NCBI GenBank assembly: GCA_964215955.1 | Contig: CAXPDR010000034.1 | Coordinates: 124,001 to 188,000 of the forward strand | Length of the DNA stretch: 64,000 nt | Source of the DNA: GCA-2706205 sp964215955 | Lineage (GTDB): Bacteria > Bdellovibrionota > Bacteriovoracia > Bacteriovoracales > Bacteriovoracaceae | Direction: 5' to 3' | Notes under the pieces: model-generated | Seen by the model: only the letters and a program-made list of their open reading frames with translations | Told to the model about the DNA's origin: nothing | Database searches by the model: none | In this document: piece after piece, positions 25,216-33,973 of the stretch | Layout of the letters: each line of letters begins with the position of its first letter | How positions within the stretch are numbered: the first letter of the stretch is position 1 | Position numbers and translations under genes: made by a program

Positions 25216-26961
25216 TTAATAGTTATAAAAACTTGTTTCCTTACTTAACGGTACCCTGTAACCAAAACCAAAGCTCTTTGAGCTGATTTTTATGATAGGG
25301 CAAAACTGGTAGCGTTTATACTCGTTTCTACGGTACATGTTAAGCGTTTTTTCCACCTGTTCCTCTGGAAATCCCAACTCTGTTAAGTCTGTTTTAGTAT
25401 AGCGATAATTCAGGATACCTTCAAGAATGGCATCCAACATTTCATAGGGAGGAAGGCTATCTGTATCAACTTGTCCTTCTCGTAGCTCAGCTGTTGGGGG
25501 TCTTGTAATAATCTCCTCAGGGATCAAATTTTTATATTTTGAGTTTATATATTCTGAAAGTCGATAGACCTGAGACTTATAGAGGTCTCCAAGAAGGCTA
25601 ATTGCACCCACACTATCACCATATTGGGTAGAATATCCTACAGCAAGTTCAGATTTATTTGAAGTATTTACTACCATTGAGCCAATTTGATTAGATCTCG
25701 TGTAAAGCAGAGTTCCCCTTAACCTAGATTGAATATTTTCATCAGTTAAACCTTCAAAAGGCTCGTTGAATGTTTGTCCAAAGAGGTTTTTTGTCGTTGA
25801 GTGGAGAAACTTTATGGGAAGGCTTTTAAGAGGAATTCCTAAATTTTTACAAAGACCTAATGATAATTCAAAACTTAGTGGGCTAGAATGGATACTTGGC
25901 ATGTATACGGCCTCTAAATATTGCTCCTGAGAAAGAGATAAGGTCATGATAGTAAGAACCAGAGCCGAGTCCATTCCCCCAGATAAGGCGAGAGTAAATT
26001 TATTAAATCCGTTCTTTCTAGCATATTGTTGAAATCCAAAGCATAAGGCTTCCAGCACTTCTTGGCAGTCTTCATCTGACCAATGAGCAATATGGGTTTC
26101 TCCATTATTTGTGACTAAATCAGCTTGAAATAGTTCTTCCCAAGTTACCCCATGAGTTAGTTTTGAGTCTGAGAGATATTTTGTAGGCTTTATTGATTCT
26201 ATGTTAAGTTTCTCTGTTTTGAAGCGTTTGGCTTTAGCTAGAAGCTCTTCACCATTTACGGCAAAACTATTACCATCAAACAGGATCTCATCTTCACCGC
26301 CAATTCTGTTAACATAATAAAATGGGCATTGAAATAAATGAGAAATTTCTTTGGCCCTAGTAAGACGCTTTTGATCTTTTCTCAAAATATAGGGACTTGC
26401 TGAAAAATTAAAAATACCAGCAAGGCTTATATCATCACAGAACTCAAAAAGTTCTTTTACGGGGTCTAAATCATGAAAAGTAGATGCCCACATATCTTCA
26501 CAGATAAGAATTCCATATTTTTGTCCTGCAATTTCAATAACTTTACTAGACCTTCCTTTAGTAAAGTATTTCTTTTCATCAAAAATATCATAATTCGGTA
26601 AGAGTCTCTTGGTGTAGATAGGCTCTAAGATTGAATTGTTCGATGATAAATAAACAACATTCTCTATTGTAATTGGAATGTTATTTTCAGAGAGTGTATA
26701 TTTTAATCCTCCCATAAGAAGGTGGCACTCTTTTAAGTTCACATGATCTTTAAGCCAAATCCTCAGTTCTTCTAGGAAGTTTTGGTACTTCTGCACAAAG
26801 GGCTTTTGAAGACAAAGATCCTGTAGAGGGTAACCACTTAAAAATAGCTCAGGAAATAAGTGGATACCGGTGGTTTTTTTATTAAAATGAGTTTTGAGGT
26901 AAGTAAAAATTCCTTCAAAATCAGCAATTGTGTGTTCAGTTTGGTGTAAAGTTATATTCAT
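25216..26961 (-). CDS. nadE: Glutamine-dependent NAD+ synthetase
   Basis: Last step of NAD synthesis: amidation of deamido-NAD using ATP and glutamine. The 581-residue protein joins an N-terminal nitrilase-type glutaminase to a C-terminal synthetase. The glutaminase triad is E38 in FPELFLSGYP, Lys in YTKRLLPNYD and Cys in GILICEDMW. The synthetase has the PP-loop LSGGMDSALVLT and SNKSELAVGYSTQYGD. Length is slightly above the compact bacterial two-domain form. The ATG at 26961 lies opposite the trmFO promoter. Confidence 0.95.
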   Translation of the reverse strand: MNITLHQTEHTIADFEGIFTYLKTHFNKKTTGIHLFPELFLSGYPLQDLCLQKPFVQKYQNFLEELRIWLKDHVNLKECHLLMGGLKYTLSENNIPITIENVVYLSSNNSILEPIYTKRLLPNYDIFDEKKYFTKGRSSKVIEIAGQKYGILICEDMWASTFHDLDPVKELFEFCDDISLAGIFNFSASPYILRKDQKRLTRAKEISHLFQCPFYYVNRIGGEDEILFDGNSFAVNGEELLAKAKRFKTEKLNIESIKPTKYLSDSKLTHGVTWEELFQADLVTNNGETHIAHWSDEDCQEVLEALCFGFQQYARKNGFNKFTLALSGGMDSALVLTIMTLSLSQEQYLEAVYMPSIHSSPLSFELSLGLCKNLGIPLKSLPIKFLHSTTKNLFGQTFNEPFEGLTDENIQSRLRGTLLYTRSNQIGSMVVNTSNKSELAVGYSTQYGDSVGAISLLGDLYKSQVYRLSEYINSKYKNLIPEEIITRPPTAELREGQVDTDSLPPYEMLDAILEGILNYRYTKTDLTELGFPEEQVEKTLNMYRRNEYKRYQFCPIIKISSKSFGFGYRVPLSKETSFYNY

Positions 26962-26984
26962 TTTCTACAATGACCCTTTTATCG

Positions 26985-27013
26985 TTGACACTTTGCGGCT
27001 ATGGATGCATATT
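26985..27013 (+). promoter_or_regulatory. Sigma-70-type promoter for trmFO
   Basis: TTGACA (26985-26990) and CATATT (27008-27013) are separated by 17 bp, 45 bp upstream of the trmFO ATG. Confidence 0.5.
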
Positions 27014-27057
27014 TGCAAAAATTTTTATAATTATAACATGTATTTAGGTTATTTGAT

Positions 27058-28413
27058 ATGAGCAATCGTAAAGTTTTAGTAGTTGGAGCAGGTTTGGCAG
27101 GTTGTGAGGCCAGTTATTTTTTAGCAAACAAGGGTGTTGAAGTCGTCCTAGTTGAGGGGAAAACGATAAAAAAGAATCCAGCTCAAAAGATAAGTGATTT
27201 TGCTGAATTAGTTTGTACTAATTCTTTAAAATCCAAAAATATTAATTCTGGGCATGGGTTATTAAAACACGAAATGCTTAAATTAGGTTCAATAATTATT
27301 GAAAGTGGACAAGAAACAGCTGTTCCTGCAGGAGATGCTCTTGCCGTAAATAGAGAAGAGTTTTCTGCACTAGTCACTAAAAAAATAAATGAACACAAAA
27401 ATATAACAGTCATTGCAAAAGATGCAACAAATCCCAATGATCTAATGAAAGAGTACAGCTGTGATCATTGTATTATTGCTACTGGGCCATTAACTTCAGA
27501 TGGATTGTCTGATTGGATTCAAGAAGAGATAAGTGGTGACGATTTTTATTTTTATGATGCTATTGCCCCGGTGGTTGATGCTGATTCACTAGATTACTCT
27601 AAGCTTTATTTCAAAGATAGGCATAAAGAAGCAGATGAATCTGCTGATTATCTTAATGCTCCAATGAATGAAGAACAATATTATCATTTCATGAAAGAAT
27701 TAGTAGAAGCTGAGAAAGTTCAGCCTAAGGATTTTGAGGAATATAAATTTTTTGAAGCCTGCTTACCAATTGATTTAATGGCAGAGAGAGGAAAAGATAC
27801 CCCTCGGTTTTCATGTATGAAGCCAATTGGCTTAGAAACTGAAAATGAAAAACCTTTTGCTGTTGTTCAATTAAGAAAAGAAAATCTTTTAGGTTCAGCC
27901 TTTAATTTAGTTGGATTTCAAACAAGATTAAAATATCCAGAGCAAAAAAGAGTTTTTTCATTAATTCCAGGTTTTGAGAATGCACAGTTTATTCATCTTG
28001 GTTCAGTTCATAGAAACTCATTTCTAAATTCAAGAAAACTTCTCAATTGGGACCTTAGTTCCAAGAAATTTCCTAATATCTATTTTGCAGGACAAATGAC
28101 GGGAGTAGAGGGGTACACTGAAAGTGCTAGTTGTGGACTCTATGTTGCTTATAATTTATGGAGAAAAATGTCAGATGCTTCATTTGACAAGTGGCCAGTA
28201 GAAACGGCAATGGGTGCTTTAGTTAACTATATTATGACCTGTGAAAAGCCGACACCATCAAATATTAATTTTGGACTTATCCCACCTGTGACTTTGAATA
28301 AAGAACAAAGAAGAAATAAACAACGTAAAAAAATTAAAAAAGAATTAGCTGCGAATAGAGCTGTAGCATCTTTTGAACAGTTCTTGAACAAACAGGGGAT
28401 GAAATCTTGTTAG
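27058..28413 (+). CDS. trmFO: Folate-dependent tRNA (uracil-54-C5) methyltransferase
   Basis: Flavoprotein that uses methylene-tetrahydrofolate and NAD(P)H to make ribothymidine-54 in tRNA. The 451 residues start with the FAD-binding motif VVGAGLAGCEASYFL (about 8-22) and an E at the end of the second strand. Also present are the family block SLKSKNINSGHGLLKHEM, the cysteine-bearing FFEACLPIDLMAERG and the late FAD motif IYFAGQMTGVEGYTESASCG. TrmFO replaces the SAM-dependent TrmA in many non-enteric bacteria. It overlaps the next gene by 7 bp. Confidence 0.95.
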   Translation: MSNRKVLVVGAGLAGCEASYFLANKGVEVVLVEGKTIKKNPAQKISDFAELVCTNSLKSKNINSGHGLLKHEMLKLGSIIIESGQETAVPAGDALAVNREEFSALVTKKINEHKNITVIAKDATNPNDLMKEYSCDHCIIATGPLTSDGLSDWIQEEISGDDFYFYDAIAPVVDADSLDYSKLYFKDRHKEADESADYLNAPMNEEQYYHFMKELVEAEKVQPKDFEEYKFFEACLPIDLMAERGKDTPRFSCMKPIGLETENEKPFAVVQLRKENLLGSAFNLVGFQTRLKYPEQKRVFSLIPGFENAQFIHLGSVHRNSFLNSRKLLNWDLSSKKFPNIYFAGQMTGVEGYTESASCGLYVAYNLWRKMSDASFDKWPVETAMGALVNYIMTCEKPTPSNINFGLIPPVTLNKEQRRNKQRKKIKKELAANRAVASFEQFLNKQGMKSC

Positions 28414-29309
28414 GCTTCTTTCTCGTCTTAGGTGCTTGTGCTCTTTGGGCCGTGGACACCTTAATAAGATACCCACTTTTGGGGGAAGGGATAGGTGCAT
28501 TTGAGATCGTTTTCTATGAGCATCTCATTTTGACTGCAATATTTTCAATTGTCTTTTTCAAGTCATTGCCAAAAATATCAAGTCTTCGAAAAACCCATTT
28601 ATTGTATTTTGTGGTTATTGGAGCTATAGGGTCAGCTTTATCCACATTAGCTTTTACAAAGGCTTTTACTATTCTAAACCCATCTCTGGTTATACTTCTT
28701 CAAAAATTTCAGCCCGTTGTTGCTATCGGTTTAGCTCATATTGTCCTAGGAGAGAAAGTTCAAAAACTTTTTGTTCTGTGGGCCACTGTTTGTTTAGTCG
28801 GTGCTTTTCTCATAAGTTATGAAGATATATCTCGTCTGGACTTTCAAAATAAAACGATACAAGAAATCTTTTTTCAAAAAGGAGCCCTCCAAGGCTACTT
28901 TTTAGTTCTTTTCTCTGTAGTAGGATGGGGAGCATCTACGGTATTTGGAAAAAAACTTATAAAAATTGGCTATCAAGACGAACAAGTCATGGGTGGTCGC
29001 TTTATTTTAGGTTTCTTAAGTTTGCTTCCATTTCTTTTTACAGATCACCATGTCTTTCAGCACTCCGTTGAAATTTATGGAAAAGTTTCCTTAATGGTTT
29101 TAGTTTCAGGGCTACTCGCTATGTATCTTTACTACCATGGTTTGAGAAAAATCTCCGCGAGATCTTGCTCCTTAACAGAAATGTTTTTTCCTTTTATGGC
29201 AGTTGTTGTAAACTGGTTGTTCCTAGATGCAACTTTATCAATTGTTCAGATATCAGGGGGGATTTTATTATTAATAGGATCATTAATTATACAGTTAAAA
29301 CAATACTGA
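28407..29309 (+). CDS. EamA/DMT-family permease
   Basis: 300 residues with ten hydrophobic segments in two homologous halves of five, the EamA (drug/metabolite transporter) pattern. The first half ends after LGEKVQKLFVLWATVCLVG and the second contains GWGASTVFGKKLIK and a terminal GGILLLIGSLII. The start is TTG at 28407 inside the trmFO stop region, preceded by AGGGGA. Substrate cannot be inferred; such proteins export amino acids, sugars or nucleobases. The gene's end overlaps the open frame of the histidine kinase, so trmFO, permease and kinase form one operon. Confidence 0.88.
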   Translation: MLGFFLVLGACALWAVDTLIRYPLLGEGIGAFEIVFYEHLILTAIFSIVFFKSLPKISSLRKTHLLYFVVIGAIGSALSTLAFTKAFTILNPSLVILLQKFQPVVAIGLAHIVLGEKVQKLFVLWATVCLVGAFLISYEDISRLDFQNKTIQEIFFQKGALQGYFLVLFSVVGWGASTVFGKKLIKIGYQDEQVMGGRFILGFLSLLPFLFTDHHVFQHSVEIYGKVSLMVLVSGLLAMYLYYHGLRKISARSCSLTEMFFPFMAVVVNWLFLDATLSIVQISGGILLLIGSLIIQLKQY

Positions 29310-31156
29310 TATTTCTAAGTTGTCATAACTTATTTGCTCAAAGTTATATTGATATTTCCAAAATTGATTCCATTCAAAATATCACAGATAAAACGAATTA
29401 CGTTTTTTTGAACAAAAATGAACATATTGATCCTAGTAAAAACTTATTCCCAAGGTATTTTGAAAGAAAAAGCCAAGATGTTATCCGATCAGCATATACA
29501 AGTGATATTCTCTGGGGAAAAATTGATCTTTTTAATTCAAGCACATCTGAGGTGGATAAAATTTTATTTTTTGACTCAGCACTTTCTGGCTTTGTGACCT
29601 TCTATTATAGGGGGGAGGAATATTATGCTGGGAGCTCTATCCCCTTAAGTCTTAGAAATCGACCAGAGGTTTATCCATCTTTAAAAATAAAACTTGCTCC
29701 TAAAGAGAGATCGACGGTCTTTTTCAAGCAACATGGGCATCATGCCTTAAGTATGAATGTATTTATAGCTGAAGAAGTAAATTATTTCTTGTTTCAAACT
29801 GAGCGTGAAAATAGTTATAGATATTATGCTGGGGCTATTGTTGGATTACTATGCTATAATTTTATATTAGCCTTATTTTTTAAAAGTCGAAAATATATTA
29901 TCTATTGTATATTTACCACGAGTTTTTTGATTGCTGTTTTGAACTTAAATGGGGTGTTAGACTATTTTCCATTCTTCATTTCAGGAAAAACATTTACTCA
30001 TTATTTGATTGTAACTTCTTCTATTGCATCAGCACTAGCTTTATTTTTTGGTTTCACTTTTTTAGAAGCAAAGAAGTATATTCCCTTCCTTATTCCTTTT
30101 AAAAATGTGCTTCTAGGTTTAGTCTGCTTACCAATCATTTTGGTATTTACTCCCGTTTATTCTAGTTATATTACTTATTTTGGTTACTATATTGATTCTT
30201 TAATCGCTGTTATTTTAAGCTTTTTAATTATTTCCTGTGTGGTAGCAATTCAGAAAGATTCACCCTTGGCCAAAGGTTATATCGTATCTTGGACTTGCGT
30301 TGCCTTAGGAGCTTTCTTGTATTTTGGAAATAAATATTCTTTCCTTCCTAAAAACATATTAACGGAAAATGGCTTCTTGTTAGGAAATCTTTTTGAAATG
30401 ATTGTTTTGTCTTTAGCCCTTGCATATCAGTCGGCGGTCCTTGAGAAAGAGAATAATGAAGTTTTAATTAAAGCTGAAGAAAAGGAAAAGTACCAACATT
30501 TATTAAGGACAATTTCTCACGATATTTCTAACTCCCTGCAGGTATTAGTTTTAGGGACGAGAAGACTTATGAAGATGGTAGATGATGAAAGGGTATTGAA
30601 AGTTACTCAAAAAATGCAACATTCTACTAGAAATGTTGTTGAAATTTTAGAGCAAGTAAAGACTCAGGAGAAGTTATTACTAGATAAAAAAGCCATTAGT
30701 TTGTCTAAGGTTAGGCTGCAAGAAATAGTGAATGAAGTTATTCTCATTTATGAGGATATTCTAATTCAAAAAAATATTATTGTTAAAATAGATATACCTT
30801 CTGATATTAAATTAATTAAGGCAGAGAAAGTTAGTCTTAAAAATAATATTTTAGGAAATATACTATCGAATGCAGTTAAATTTAGTCATCATAATAGTGA
30901 AATTAAAATCACGGCCAAAAATGAAGAAGATCAAGTTTTACTAAAAGTTCGTGATTACGGAGTCGGTTTTAGTGAAGAAGCTTTAGAGTTTATCAATAAG
31001 GATTTCGAAATGACCTTTTCAACTCTTGGTACTGAAGGCGAAAGTGGGACTGGCTTTGGTTTACGAATTATAAAATCCTATATAAAGATGTTTGAGGGAG
31101 ATTTGAAAGCGTATAATGATGGCGGAGCGGTTTTTGAGTTACGTTTTAAAACCTAG
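29165..31156 (+). CDS. 7TM-DISM sensor histidine kinase
   Basis: The frame is open from a TTG at 29165, but the first ~34 codons duplicate permease DNA. The signal peptide (NYTVKTILIFLSCHNLFAQS) begins near 29267-29285, where no ATG, GTG or TTG exists. An ATT after AGGGGGGA (29255-29262) is a candidate start. The product has a periplasmic DISM sensor domain, seven membrane helices, a coiled-coil, an H-box (TISHDISNSLQVL) and a GHKL ATPase (NAVKFSH, RDYGVGFS, GTGFGLRII). It should sense an extracytoplasmic ligand, perhaps a carbohydrate. No response regulator adjoins. Confidence 0.88.
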   Translation: MLLNRNVFSFYGSCCKLVVPRCNFINCSDIRGDFIINRIINYTVKTILIFLSCHNLFAQSYIDISKIDSIQNITDKTNYVFLNKNEHIDPSKNLFPRYFERKSQDVIRSAYTSDILWGKIDLFNSSTSEVDKILFFDSALSGFVTFYYRGEEYYAGSSIPLSLRNRPEVYPSLKIKLAPKERSTVFFKQHGHHALSMNVFIAEEVNYFLFQTERENSYRYYAGAIVGLLCYNFILALFFKSRKYIIYCIFTTSFLIAVLNLNGVLDYFPFFISGKTFTHYLIVTSSIASALALFFGFTFLEAKKYIPFLIPFKNVLLGLVCLPIILVFTPVYSSYITYFGYYIDSLIAVILSFLIISCVVAIQKDSPLAKGYIVSWTCVALGAFLYFGNKYSFLPKNILTENGFLLGNLFEMIVLSLALAYQSAVLEKENNEVLIKAEEKEKYQHLLRTISHDISNSLQVLVLGTRRLMKMVDDERVLKVTQKMQHSTRNVVEILEQVKTQEKLLLDKKAISLSKVRLQEIVNEVILIYEDILIQKNIIVKIDIPSDIKLIKAEKVSLKNNILGNILSNAVKFSHHNSEIKITAKNEEDQVLLKVRDYGVGFSEEALEFINKDFEMTFSTLGTEGESGTGFGLRIIKSYIKMFEGDLKAYNDGGAVFELRFKT

Positions 31157-32156
31157 TTAGTGCCATTTCAGGTAATAAACCTTCAATTTTTTCAATCATA
31201 GACTTAATCTTTTCACTTAATTCATCTGATTGTTTTTTAGAAAATATAGTTGCTGCGGAGTGAGAATGACCTCCTCCACCGAGTTGAATGGCAATTGCAC
31301 CTACATCAATAGACCCATTAGAACGTAAACTTAATTTTATCTGATCACCATCATCTCTAAACATGCAGGCCACTTTAACATTATCCAAGATAAGAAGATG
31401 GTTAATAAAGCCATGGGTATCTTCAATATCAACACCATATTCTTGCAAAGACTCTTTATTGATGACAATCCAGGCAATCTCATTTGTAGAGTTGGAGTCA
31501 GCAGAGCCTAATACCTTGCTAAGAAGGTGCATATGTTCAATTTTTTTTGTTCCATATATCCCGTTATAGGCTTGTGGTGGTTGTATGCCAGTTTTGAGTA
31601 ATTCAGCAATAAGGCTATGAGTTTCATCTGTAACTGTTGGATATCTAAAACTACTGGTATCAATAAGAATGGCAGTGTAAAGAGGTAGTGCCATTTGCTC
31701 ATCAAATTTGATATTCATTTTTTGAATCAAATTTCCAACAAGTTGCCCTGTTGCTGCTGCACTTGTATCAATACAGTGATCACTCCATAGCTGTTCATGA
31801 CAGGGGTGATGATCAATATATAAAACTTCGCAATTAAACGATTTATAATATTCTAAAAACTTTTTTCCAGTTCTTTCGATGTTATTGGTATCCACAACAA
31901 TAATTAGATCTGGTTTATGAGGAAATTTATTATGAATTTCATCTGTGTATGAAACAATATCTTGTGGGTCAAGGTATTTATACCTTGTTAGAAGAGGTTC
32001 ATCATTACAGCAGATGACATTTTTTCCGACTTTCTTTAAGGCCATGGCCAAACTTATTTCCGAACCAATGCCGTCAGCATCAGGATATACATGTGTAGTG
32101 ATAACAATATTATTGGCTTTTTCAACTGCCAACTTGAACTTTCTAAAAATTTCCAT
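31146..32156 (-). CDS. nrnA: DHH-family nanoRNase/pAp phosphatase
   Basis: 336 residues. The N-terminal DHH domain has YPDADGIGSE, VVDTNN and the name-giving IDHHPC. The C-terminal DHHA1 domain ends in the GGGGHSHSAATIF substrate-binding motif. This set is typical of NrnA, which degrades 2-5-nt RNA and dephosphorylates 3'-phosphoadenosine 5'-phosphate, and of related enzymes that hydrolyse pGpG or c-di-AMP-derived dinucleotides. It is monocistronic and its 3' end overlaps the kinase gene by 11 bp. The exact substrate preference is inferred. Confidence 0.88.
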   Translation of the reverse strand: MEIFRKFKLAVEKANNIVITTHVYPDADGIGSEISLAMALKKVGKNVICCNDEPLLTRYKYLDPQDIVSYTDEIHNKFPHKPDLIIVVDTNNIERTGKKFLEYYKSFNCEVLYIDHHPCHEQLWSDHCIDTSAAATGQLVGNLIQKMNIKFDEQMALPLYTAILIDTSSFRYPTVTDETHSLIAELLKTGIQPPQAYNGIYGTKKIEHMHLLSKVLGSADSNSTNEIAWIVINKESLQEYGVDIEDTHGFINHLLILDNVKVACMFRDDGDQIKLSLRSNGSIDVGAIAIQLGGGGHSHSAATIFSKKQSDELSEKIKSMIEKIEGLLPEMALTRF

Positions 32157-32282
32157 AAGTTATTTATCGGATATATTTATTTAAAACTCAACTTTTATTA
32201 AAAAATTATACAATAGTGGAGTCTTTTACTGTTGTACTCGTAAGAATTCACAATTTGAAATTAACCAAGTATCCTTATCAAG

Positions 32283-33218
32283 ATGGATAAATGTATTGAA
32301 ATTAATAATGTTTCTTATTCTTATGGAGAGAGGCAAGTTCTTGAAGATATAAGTCTAAGCTTAAGAAGAGGGACGATCCATGGATTACTTGGTCCTAACG
32401 GAGCAGGTAAAACTACGACCATGAAATTAATTATTCAGGTTTTAAAACCAAAGAGTGGTCAAATTTTAGTTGATGGTGAGTTTAAACATGATCAAAGCTT
32501 TATCTCTCAAAAGATGGGCTTTCTACTGGATAATCTTCCCTTGTATGAAGAAATGACGATTAACGAGTTTTTAAACTTTCTTGCTGAAATCAGGGGAGTG
32601 GAAAAGTCCGAGACTCATAAAGCTGTACAATATTGTTTGAAAGCTCTTGATTTAGATGATGTGAAAAACCGTTTAATTTCCAATTTGTCAAAAGGTTACA
32701 AACAAAGAGTGGCCATTGCCCAGGCCCTTATTCATAATCCTGAAATTGTTATTTTGGATGAACCAACATTGGGCTTAGATCCTCAAAGTGTTATTGAGAT
32801 ACGAAACCTTCTTTTAAATTTAAAAAAAGATCATTCCTTACTCATTTCTAGCCACCTTTTACATGAGATGAGCTTAATTTGTGATGATATCTCCATTTTA
32901 TCTCGTGGAAAAATTATAGAAACTGGAAAACTTTCTACGATCACCAAGAAGCTAGCTGAACAACAAGTTATTGAAACCCATGTTAGAGCTGATGAGAAGG
33001 TGATTCGAGAGTTGTTTAGAGAACTTACCTTTATTAAAGGATTTGATTTAGAAAACATTGAAAGTACAACTCATATTAAAATAAAAGTGAATAAATTAGA
33101 TAAAGACTATAGACCTGAAATCGTAAAAAAGATGGTTGAAAAAAATATTGAGGTTTTAAAAATTGATAAAAATGAAAAATCTTTAGAAGATGTTTTTATG
33201 GGGTTTACGCAAGTATGA
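32283..33218 (+). CDS. ABC transporter ATP-binding protein, GldA-like
   Basis: 311 residues with Walker A GPNGAGKTT (37-45), a signature variant LSKGYKQR and Walker B IVILDEPTLGLDP. A C-terminal extension (ETHVRADEKVIRELF...) of the GldA/NatA type follows the ATPase domain. No clear ribosome site precedes the ATG. It starts a five-gene operon with ATGA overlaps: permease, GldG-like protein, DUF4340 protein, Yip1-like protein. In Bacteroidetes GldAFG is linked to gliding; in Proteobacteria homologous clusters are widespread with unknown cargo. Confidence 0.9.
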   Translation: MDKCIEINNVSYSYGERQVLEDISLSLRRGTIHGLLGPNGAGKTTTMKLIIQVLKPKSGQILVDGEFKHDQSFISQKMGFLLDNLPLYEEMTINEFLNFLAEIRGVEKSETHKAVQYCLKALDLDDVKNRLISNLSKGYKQRVAIAQALIHNPEIVILDEPTLGLDPQSVIEIRNLLLNLKKDHSLLISSHLLHEMSLICDDISILSRGKIIETGKLSTITKKLAEQQVIETHVRADEKVIRELFRELTFIKGFDLENIESTTHIKIKVNKLDKDYRPEIVKKMVEKNIEVLKIDKNEKSLEDVFMGFTQV

Positions 33219-33973
33219 TTTTTTTAATCTTGAAAAAAGAGCTTAAACATTTTTTTAGAAGTCCCATGGCCTATTTTGTAGCTGGTTTGTTTAGCATGAT
33301 CGTGGGATGGTTATTTTTTAATCAACTTAGTTATTTTGCAGAAAACATTCAGAAAGTTCCTATTTCTATGCGAACCCATTTCGATTTTGCAAATGAGGTC
33401 GTTTTAAAATTATTTGGAAATGTGAACTTTCTATTATTATTTATCTCTCCCATCATTGCTATGAAATCTTTCTCAGAAGAATATCGTTCTCGAACTATTG
33501 ATTTACTTTTTTATTCACACTGTTCAGATCTCGAAATTATTATAGCAAAGTACCTTTCCTTAATTATTCAGGGATGTTTTCTCCTTTCGACAACATTAAT
33601 TTATCCGTTACTTCTGGGAAATTTGGAAATGTCAGATACAACTTTTATTGTTACGGGATACTTAGGACTGGTATTAAATCTTGCTTGTTTTCTCGCTATG
33701 GGGATGTTTGCATCATGTGTGACAAAAAATAGTATTATCGCATCAGTCTTAGCCTTTGTATTTGTGCTTTTTTCATGGATGATGGCGATGTTCTCTCAAA
33801 TGAGTAGTAACTTCTTTTTAGCAGAACTATTCAAATATTTATCTATAAATCACCATTATGAAAACTTTGTTAAGGCGAATATATCTTTAGCTGATTTAGC
33901 TTTTTATTTTAGTTTTATAACCATCTTTATAATCATAATTAAAAAAAGATTAGGAATGAGGCACTGGACATGA
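33215..33973 (+). CDS. ABC-2 type permease, GldF-like
   Basis: 252 residues with six hydrophobic helices and the ABC-2 block PIIAMKSFSEEYRSRTIDLLF. It overlaps the ATPase by 4 bp and the GldG-like gene by 4 bp, so the three are translated together. GldF pairs with GldA in the membrane. Cargo unknown. Confidence 0.88.
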   Translation: MIFLILKKELKHFFRSPMAYFVAGLFSMIVGWLFFNQLSYFAENIQKVPISMRTHFDFANEVVLKLFGNVNFLLLFISPIIAMKSFSEEYRSRTIDLLFYSHCSDLEIIIAKYLSLIIQGCFLLSTTLIYPLLLGNLEMSDTTFIVTGYLGLVLNLACFLAMGMFASCVTKNSIIASVLAFVFVLFSWMMAMFSQMSSNFFLAELFKYLSINHHYENFVKANISLADLAFYFSFITIFIIIIKKRLGMRHWT

